Assembly (NCBI GenBank): GCA_049724395.1
Contig: JAUGWO010000037.1
Location: 1-64,000, forward strand
Source of the DNA: Spongospora subterranea f. sp. subterranea
Taxonomy: Eukaryota; Endomyxa: Phytomyxea; Phytomyxea; Plasmodiophorida
Reading direction: 5' to 3'
Length of the DNA: 64,000 nt
Positions 57,502-64,000 of the stretch are shown one piece after another. The notes under the pieces are model-generated. The model did no database searches. It saw only the letters and a program-made list of their open reading frames with translations, and had not been told where the DNA came from. The position numbers and the translations under genes were made by a program. Each line of letters opens with the position of its first letter. The first letter of the stretch is position 1.

Positions 57502-59385
57502 GTGTTTTTCGTAGTGGTCCAACTTTTCGGCTTTTCCGACGCCCAGTTTCTACCAGAAATACTGTCGCAATCCGAACATGAGCGCCGAGTCTGCGTAAAT
57601 CGCGTCTGTATGCACCTTAAATCCCTAGCTAGCAGAAGGAGCTCAAGTCCAGAATTATCTCAAGCCATCCCAACAATTCAGGTTATGGAAACGGATTTAT
57701 TTCTTTCGTAAAATTGATGAACAGGCTATTATAGCGCCTCGCAATTGATTGCCCATTCCCAGAAATTCGCGCAAAATTTGCAACACTCTGCGAAGACATT
57801 GGTGTTGTTCCCAGAAAATCGCCAATTTCTTATTTTCTTCCTTCCGAATCCATATTAAACATTGCCGACATACCTGACGGACCACTACTACATTATTTTC
57901 AAGACTCTTTTCTCTTACTGGTAGATTCATCTTATTCTTTGAACCATTCAGTTGTTGATTTGCGTTCAGGGACGTCTGCGCCATGTTGACCGAGTTATAT
58001 CTATGCTTCCAGGTCGGTGTTGACCCACTGCTGGCATTCTTGTTCAACAATAATTTTTTGCTAGGATTTGCTGTTTCATACTTCAACAGCTATGTTGCAT
58101 TAATGCACGAAGAAGGTCCCTTGCCGATACATTTTCGAAATTATCTTGCCATTATGGCCGCAGCACGACACGGTTGCAGTTATCTTGTTCAATGCCAGGT
58201 CCGGTCCAAGTTGGTTTACCTTTTCCTCATGCTAACTAGTCTTTACAGGAATCTGAGTTTCTGATCAATGGGGGCCCAATCGAATGGCTAACCGATCCCA
58301 ACGCTGTTCCTGAAAAGATTCACAAGCTTCGTTTACTCAATGCTTACATGTCTCATCAGGTATTAGCGTAGAGTTGCACAAATGGATTTTCTGATTCAGT
58401 TTCAGCCTTGGCGCATTCATCCTGACATGCTCCCCAGCGACATTAGCATTCCAGAATTGGTTCACGCCATTGTCGTTATGTCGACATTCCAGGCATTATC
58501 TGGGCTGTGTTTCGGATTTGGGATATGCTTGGAAAACAGCGATGTTGTAAGTCTCAATCAGTCATCGGTTGATTTGGCTAATTTTTCTTCATAGCCGACT
58601 CCTTCTAACAGCATCGTCGAAGATACCCCAACGGGTGCCGATTCTCCCAGTCTTGCTACCATTTTGCAGACCTCACTAGAAGATCTTTTGATACAACAAC
58701 AATTTTCACCTCCGCCCGACTCGGACGTAGACACCGTCCCAGAAGCAGCAACAAATGCAGATTTTTCACATTATGTTGGTGACGTCGCTCTCCATCTTCA
58801 ATATGAAGATTATAATGTGAAAACGGATAAGGTTGGCACTGTTTAATCATCATCTCCTGCTTGATCCCAATCAACCGATATGGCACAGCCGTTTTATATT
58901 TGCGACTTCGATTTCAAAGGTCAAGCATATTCCCTATTGGCTCGATACTGGCATGAAAATGGTGCTCAACTTCTTGAGCAAGAATTTGACCTTATTTATC
59001 AGATAACGGATCGTTCCGTGCTTGGGAGTGTAGGCGAAGTCGATACTGGTCCTATACGACGAGCCATATGGCACTATATATTTCGGTAATCGATGCGAAA
59101 AGCTAAGATTCATTCATCAATTGGGTTTCTAGACTTTTCGGGGCTGAAAACGATGCCTATAATTATCAAGAAGTTAATATTTATCTGTCGCGTGCTATCA
59201 AGCTGTATATCAAGAAGATGTCCTGCCATGGTCATACAGTGACCAGCCAGAACTTTCAGGGGATCAGAAATAAGCTGCGTCCTAATGAAATAGCACACGT
59301 TGCGCTGCTGACAATGGAAGCCAGGCGGCAAGCGACCATTCTCTTTAGCCTTAGGGCGTTGAGGAGTAAATACCATAATGCTTAA
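57502..59385 (+). CDS. Sestrin-like protein
   Basis: Exons joined by eye: QLFGFSDAQFLPEIL...QAIPTIQ; RLAIDCPFPEIRAKF...HYFQDSFLLL; GRLRHVDRVISMLPG; FAVSYFNSYVALMHEEGPLP, then RNYLAIMAAARHGCSYLV; ESEFLINGGPIEWLTD; PWRIHPDMLPSDISIPELVH and FGFGICLE; an acidic linker; PFYICDFDFKGQAYSLLARY; VDTGPIRRAIWHYIF; then LFGAENDAYNYQEVNIYL and ALLTMEARRQATILFSLRAL to the stop at 59385. This matches sestrins along their whole length, including the N-terminal AhpD-like fold and the C-terminal leucine-sensing half. The catalytic Cys of ARH-x-C is present, but the His of YLV-x2-H is Gln here (YLVQCQ). Family role: stress-induced inhibitor of TORC1 through GATOR2, and antioxidant activity. The 5' end is unsure: no ATG was found in the first exon's frame. 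Confidence 0.88.
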
Positions 59386-59973
59386 ACTCAGTTGTGTACA
59401 TATCTTGCAGATACAATCGCTTATTCAGGTGCCATTTCGAGTGCTCTGTATATTTTTGCATATAGATGAGATAATATTCTTGCTAACTAATACCATATAA
59501 ACCTTTTGAACTATGTCATTCGGATTCAACAGCCTTCATCAATAGCATGATTTTTGCATGATCACATGATTCTTCAGGAATACTTGAACTGAACAAGCAG
59601 GTGACGAACTCGTGGGCAGAGAAAACACCGAAGAGATGGGAAAGGCTGAAACGGTTTGATACAGTTGGAGAAGCTGGAAAGCAGTACGATAGAGGGGATT
59701 CATCACATGTGGGGTGGGCAGGTAGGACAGGCTCCAACTATCCAACGACCATAAAAAGTCAAATTTGAACATGCATCAGACCGCAGACAACTGAAGAAAA
59801 CGCATCTACAACGAAAACCAGATATAGCATTTTGGACAGAGCGATTTCCGGACTTGTGTTTTCGGTTTGTTGTTCCACCTTCGCAAATAACAAAACGTAA
59901 AACGGCAACAACTTCCCAAACAGAGATATTCGCGCTTTCTTGTCAGAAAAACCCTGGTTCTGTTGATTATAGG
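59386..59973. other. Stretch between sestrin and transposon debris
   Basis: No gene recognised. A minus-strand frame at 59759-60136 overlaps the transposase remnant to the right in another frame and carries no motif of its own. Confidence 0.4.
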
Positions 59974-60345
59974 TCAAGCCGATACAATCCCGCATCGCCT
60001 TAGCAGCGACCTCCAAGAAAAGCGGTTGCCTGGGTTCTTGAGCTTTCCCGACCATGATCCATTCGTCCACAAGGTGTCGGAACACTCGCCGTTCTGGATC
60101 ATGCGTATCTTCTCGGCCTCCCAAAGACGCGTCCATTCGTCCTTGAGCTTGGAGATCACAAACGAGTCAGCTGGCTGAACAAGGTCTGTCGCACAGGGCG
60201 GAAAAATATCGCAGCTCCGTATTGGTCTTCGCGAGAACAATCCGCAAATCGGGATTGTCGTTGTGGCCACAACAGTTAGCCACGTACATCACAGTCTTGC
60301 GATCAGCGCCGTCGCCCTTGTACGCGCTTACCTCGCCAAACCATT
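59974..60345 (-). pseudogene. Second pogo-like transposase remnant
   Basis: On the minus strand: VMYVANCCGHND, then, after a frame change, PPCATDLVQPADSFVIS with KLKDEWTRLWEAEK, and KLKNPGNRF. This is the second half of a DDE_1 domain of the type in oomycete and fungal pogo elements, where the motif is normally Y-V-D-N-C-x-GH; here the catalytic Asp is Ala. The third Asp (QPAD) is kept. It belongs to a different lineage from the larger pogo-like element next to it. Confidence 0.65.
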
Positions 60346-60559
60346 GAGGAAATACCTATATTGCATAGCAATGAGGTGTCTGCACCATTTTTGGTTGCAA
60401 TGGATTTCAATTAAGGGCTGCACTGCTGAACTGACCATATATGTTTTGCAATGATAATGTAAGAATTTGTATGAAATATCAATTTGATCGTCAGAATATT
60501 TAAGGCCTTCACTACGCGAGGAATTACGGGTAGTTTGGCTGTCAATTTCTTGGAGTGAT

Positions 60560-61730
60560 CTATGGCATAATCTTCGCCATCCGATCTTGAATATATCGAG
60601 CCAATCCTCGAACCTGTGGCGTATTCCAGATTTCAGGGGCTCCGATTCCCAGATCGACTGGTTGTGCCAAATCAGTACTGCCACCTGGTATACAATGCTC
60701 AACAGAAACTCCAAGGTCCTGAAACTTGGCCACAACCGTGGCCATCATGTGGCAACGGTACGAATCAAGCAGAAGCAGAATCAACGCGCGTTCATCGTTA
60801 AGATTACTGTTCTTGATATATGGCTCCAATACCTGTCAAGCAATCAAATACGAATAAAACGAGCTGATATGTTTTACATTGTCGATCCACTTGATCATCA
60901 TTTTTTCATCCATCCAGGCGTTATCCTGGCAAGCATAAGTTGCCCCATCTGAAAAATTTGGGGATAATCGGGCAATCAGGCCTGACGATATGCCCTTGAG
61001 TATTATAATTGGTACGAGGATGTCGCCATTAACGCCAACTATTACTCGTAGGGTAAAGTTTGTGCTTGAGCTAATATTCACCGTTCGTGCACCGATACGA
61101 TTTAACTCGGCGCCGGCTTCCATTGAAAAACCCCTGGCGTCTGATCCATGTTCAGGATCAGATGCTGCGCTGGCAACGAAGGTAATTGCTTTCTGATTGA
61201 CATGACAAAGTCAGCCGCCAATTTTCGGAGGGGTTTTGCTGTGCGACATTCGTGACAATCCTGATCCCATAGCGGTGACTTTTGACAAAACGGAGGATAA
61301 TGGAGAGTCTCGCCCCTCCTGATTTCCCTTTAAACTCCCCATTTATGGATTTTATGAAAGAACCGACCATCCTCATTGAAACCGCTGAAGTGATGGCATC
61401 TTAGGACATGAAAACAGACGAATCGATGGAAAGCGTTACCAAAACCACATTCTCGTCTCCAAAAATGATACCATAAAATATCTTCTTGGTGAGAGTCCCG
61501 AATGGACCGAGCACCTGCGAAGACGCTCTTTGTCGATCGACATAATTGAAGCTGTTCGAGAATTCTCCTCCAGCGAGAAACTTGTCCAAGTTGACATTTA
61601 AACTAGCTCAGACCGCTTTGGCCGGTATATCAGGAAGGCCTGCATCGATAGTTTTTAAAATCTCTAACTTCTCAATGGCGGTGTCTGGTCTCCGTTGGGG
61701 AATGATATATCCTGTATCAGTACATCCAAT
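60560..61730 (-). pseudogene. Pogo/Tigger-like transposase, right copy
   Basis: Pieces on the minus strand: helix-turn-helix-like start (TAIEKLEIL, about 61650-61690), the first catalytic Asp region upstream of MEAGAELNRIGARTVN (60836-61140), the conserved 45-nt intron after KWIDN, then VLEPYIKNS, LLLDSYRCHMMA (second Asp) and PGGSTDLAQPVDLGI (third Asp). Frame changes and stops in the N-terminal half make it inactive as it stands. With the intron removed, the catalytic core from the first to the third Asp reads openly. Confidence 0.72.
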
Positions 61731-62040
61731 GGTGTTTATTTAGAGAACATACAAGTTAATAACTTGAATCGCACGCCAACGGATTTTGACCGGGACTTTG
61801 TACTCCCCCATCCCCATCCAGAAACCTGTGTTGTTAGGGGGTACAAAGTCCCACATTCAACGGCAGTATCAGCTTGAGGAAAAGACTTTCTTTTGGCTTG
61901 ATCCCGACTAGTATCGGCTTGAGGAAAATCCTTTCTTTTCCGACTAGTATTGGCTTGATTCCCTGTCTTCAGACTACTTTGGGATCGAGTATCAAATATT
62001 ACTCCTTTTCTCTCAGTGATTTGAGGAATAGTACTGACTT

Positions 62041-64000
62041 TCAAAGATTCAAGTAAGCGGTGAATATCTCGTCTTTGGCTTCATTTGCGATCCCAGGTTG
62101 GCGCTTGTCAATAATACGGTAGAGAGAATGGCAAAATAAATCCGATAACATTTCTCCTGCTGTGTCAGAATGTGAATCCTTCGAGTATAACATTCTCCCG
62201 AAACGCTTATCAGCACGAAACCGGCGCATGATGACCGGGGCAACGTATTGAATGGCTTCGTCTTCCTTCATGCCGCATAGCGACAATAATACGAAATCAG
62301 CTTGTAAACAGAGGTTCATAGAAAACATCTGCACATAGTACCGACTTGTGGATCGGATCACGTTGCTGATATGGAGCAATATTCGCTTGATTTCGACAGC
62401 ATGAACGGGATAATTTGTTGAGATAGCGTCACTTTCATGTGGGTACAGCCAGCCATCATCAGGATCGCCCTGATCGTTAAGCTTCTTTGTGAGAAGGTTC
62501 TCTTTGATATACAATATCAGCCGTTGGTACAAAATTGGTTTTGGTGGCGTGATGACAGGTTGAGAACCCATGTTCAGGCCGAAATCTGATCCGGAATCGA
62601 ACAAGCACTTGCAGATCAGTATTCGGAGATCATCGGCGACTTCTGTTGCGGCTTTAGGAAAGACAATATGGTGAAAATTCGTGAATTGGACATGATCAAT
62701 ATGGTTTTCCGGATCATTATCCCTTTCAATTGACTTAGCAAGATCTAGAAATCTTGCTTTTATGTCAGTTTCAAGTACAACATTGTTGGGGTTGACGGAA
62801 CACCACACCATATACTCTTTATATTCGGGGGGATATTTTCTTTTGTGACGTTTAGTGATAGTGCCCAATGGTGCCGAATTGTCGCTCGCCAAACTGGAAG
62901 TGATAGAGGGCGATCCAGAGGCCAACTGGGAACTTTGGGGAGCTGGGGGAATGGATGGAGGGACCAAGTCTGGAATAGGCTGATTAAACTGGGCTTGATC
63001 CAGACTAGTATTGGCTTGAAGAGAAGCCTTTCTTTTGCGACGAGAGTTGGGTCTAGTATTGGCTGTTGGAGTAGCCTTTCTTTCTTGAATACTTTTGGGT
63101 CCAGGAATAGGAATGTTTCTCCGAATAGGGTCTTGAGGAACCTCAGTGATTTGAGGAATAGTACTTGACTTTCAAAGAATCAAGTAAGCGGTGGAGCTCG
63201 TATGTCGCTTCATTTGCGATCCCAGCTTGGCGCTTGTCAATAATACGGTGGAGAGAAAAACAAAATATCTCAGATAACATTGTCCCTGCTTTGTCAGAAT
63301 GTGAGTCCTTCGTGTATATTATTCTCCCGGGACGCTTATCAGCAAGATGCCAGCGGATGATGACCGGGGCAACGTATCGAATGGCTTCGTCTTCCTCCAT
63401 GCCGCATAACGACAATAACACGAAATCAGCTTGTAAACAGAGGTTCATAGAAAACATCTGCACATAATACCGCCCTGTGGATCGGATCACGTTGCTGATA
63501 TGGAGCAATATTCGCTTGATTTCGACAGCATGAACGGGATAATTCGTTGAGATAGCCTTACTTTCATGTGGGTACAGCCAGCCATCTTTAGGATCGCCAT
63601 GATATTTGCGCTTCCTTAAATTAGCTATTGGGGGAAGTTGTTGTTTGATATACAATATCAGTCGTTGGTACACAATTGGTTTTGGTGGCGTGATGACAGG
63701 TTCAGAACCCAAGTTCACTCGGAAACCTGATCCGGAATCGGACAAGCATTTGTTTATCAGAATCCGGAGATCATCGGCGGCTGATGATGTGGCCTTAGGA
63801 AAGACAACGTGATGAAAATTCGTGATTGGGACATGATCAACATGGTTTTCCGGATCATTAACCCTTTCAATTGAATCAGCAAGAAGTAAGAATTTTTGTT
63901 TCATGTCTTCTTCTGGTACAGCGTATTTGGCGTTGTTGAACCGCCAAACAGTATTATACTCTTCATAATCGGGGGGATAATTATGGCTCGAAATAAGTTG
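62041..64000 (-). pseudogene. Companion gene, right copy, interrupted and cut by the window edge
   Basis: Domain 1 (63143-63904 and beyond) and domain 2 (62041-62967) lie in different frames. The linker has one extra base against the left copy near 63170 (GTCAAGTACT where the left has GTCAGTACT), after which the frame stops. Domain 2 keeps the segment PVITPPKPILYQRLILYIKE, which the left copy reads in a shifted frame, so each copy preserves parts the other has lost. The unknown domain therefore has at least four instances in this window. Confidence 0.68.

Larger units (their letters stand above)
60560..64000 (-). mobile_element. Pogo/Tigger-like DNA transposon, right copy, inverted
   Basis: Collinear with the left copy but on the opposite strand and running off the right edge of the window. 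Order on the minus strand: companion gene, ACTAGT spacer repeats (61860-61950), transposase. This copy extends further than the left one at the transposase end, giving all three catalytic regions. The two copies are very similar (I judge around nine residues in ten), so they are fairly recent. Confidence 0.75.

Overview
The window looks like a subtelomeric stretch of a protist nuclear chromosome. Genes are split by short GT-AG introns (mostly about 37-70 nt, often 45-55), the standard code is used, host genes pack closely, and the left end carries CCCTAAA telomere-type motifs beside a 182-bp minisatellite. The gene set (sestrin, SGF29, PUM3/Puf6, an array of cyclic-nucleotide-binding domains, a giant REJ/PKD-type surface protein, an OrsD-type telomere-linked gene) excludes bacteria and does not match plants or ordinary yeasts. 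A rhizarian such as a plasmodiophorid is my best guess; this is inference and low confidence.

Layout. 1-2.5 kb: telomere-like repeats and minisatellite. 4.0-6.6 kb (-): a spliced C2H2/OrsD-domain gene that resembles the N-terminal part of fungal telomere-linked helicases. 7.3-9.6 kb (-): a PD-(D/E)XK-like plus kinase effector-type gene that looks broken. 9.8-10.5 kb: foldback element. 10.5-13.0 kb (-): decayed Mutator-like transposase with a cysteine-box C-terminal domain. 13.4-16.8 kb (+): a pogo/Tigger-like element with an unfamiliar companion gene made of two copies of one domain. The same element recurs in opposite orientation at 60.6-64.0 kb, so the central 44 kb lies between inverted copies. 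19.6 kb: a tRNA-Ala(CGC).

The core is host genes. At 20.4-25.9 kb (+) is a protein of about eight cyclic-nucleotide-binding domains with no kinase or channel. At 26.2-27.0 kb (-) is SGF29. At 29.1-31.3 kb (+) is PUM3/Puf6. At 31.3-51.7 kb (-) I read one giant gene: signal peptide, three tandem ~3-kb repeats, two ~0.95-kb repeats, Fn3-like and Cys-rich parts, REJ/PKD-like parts, one membrane segment and a PMQGQPAY-repeat tail. Then come a DUF924 gene (52.8-53.6 kb, -), a rearranged Ty1/copia fossil (53.8-56.8 kb), a sestrin (57.5-59.4 kb, +) and transposon debris to the right edge.

The host genes are not an operon. The giant gene and PUM3 converge with about 70 bp between stop codons, and the CNBD gene and SGF29 also converge. 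I worked out splice joins by eye from reading-frame continuity and GT-AG ends, without transcript data.
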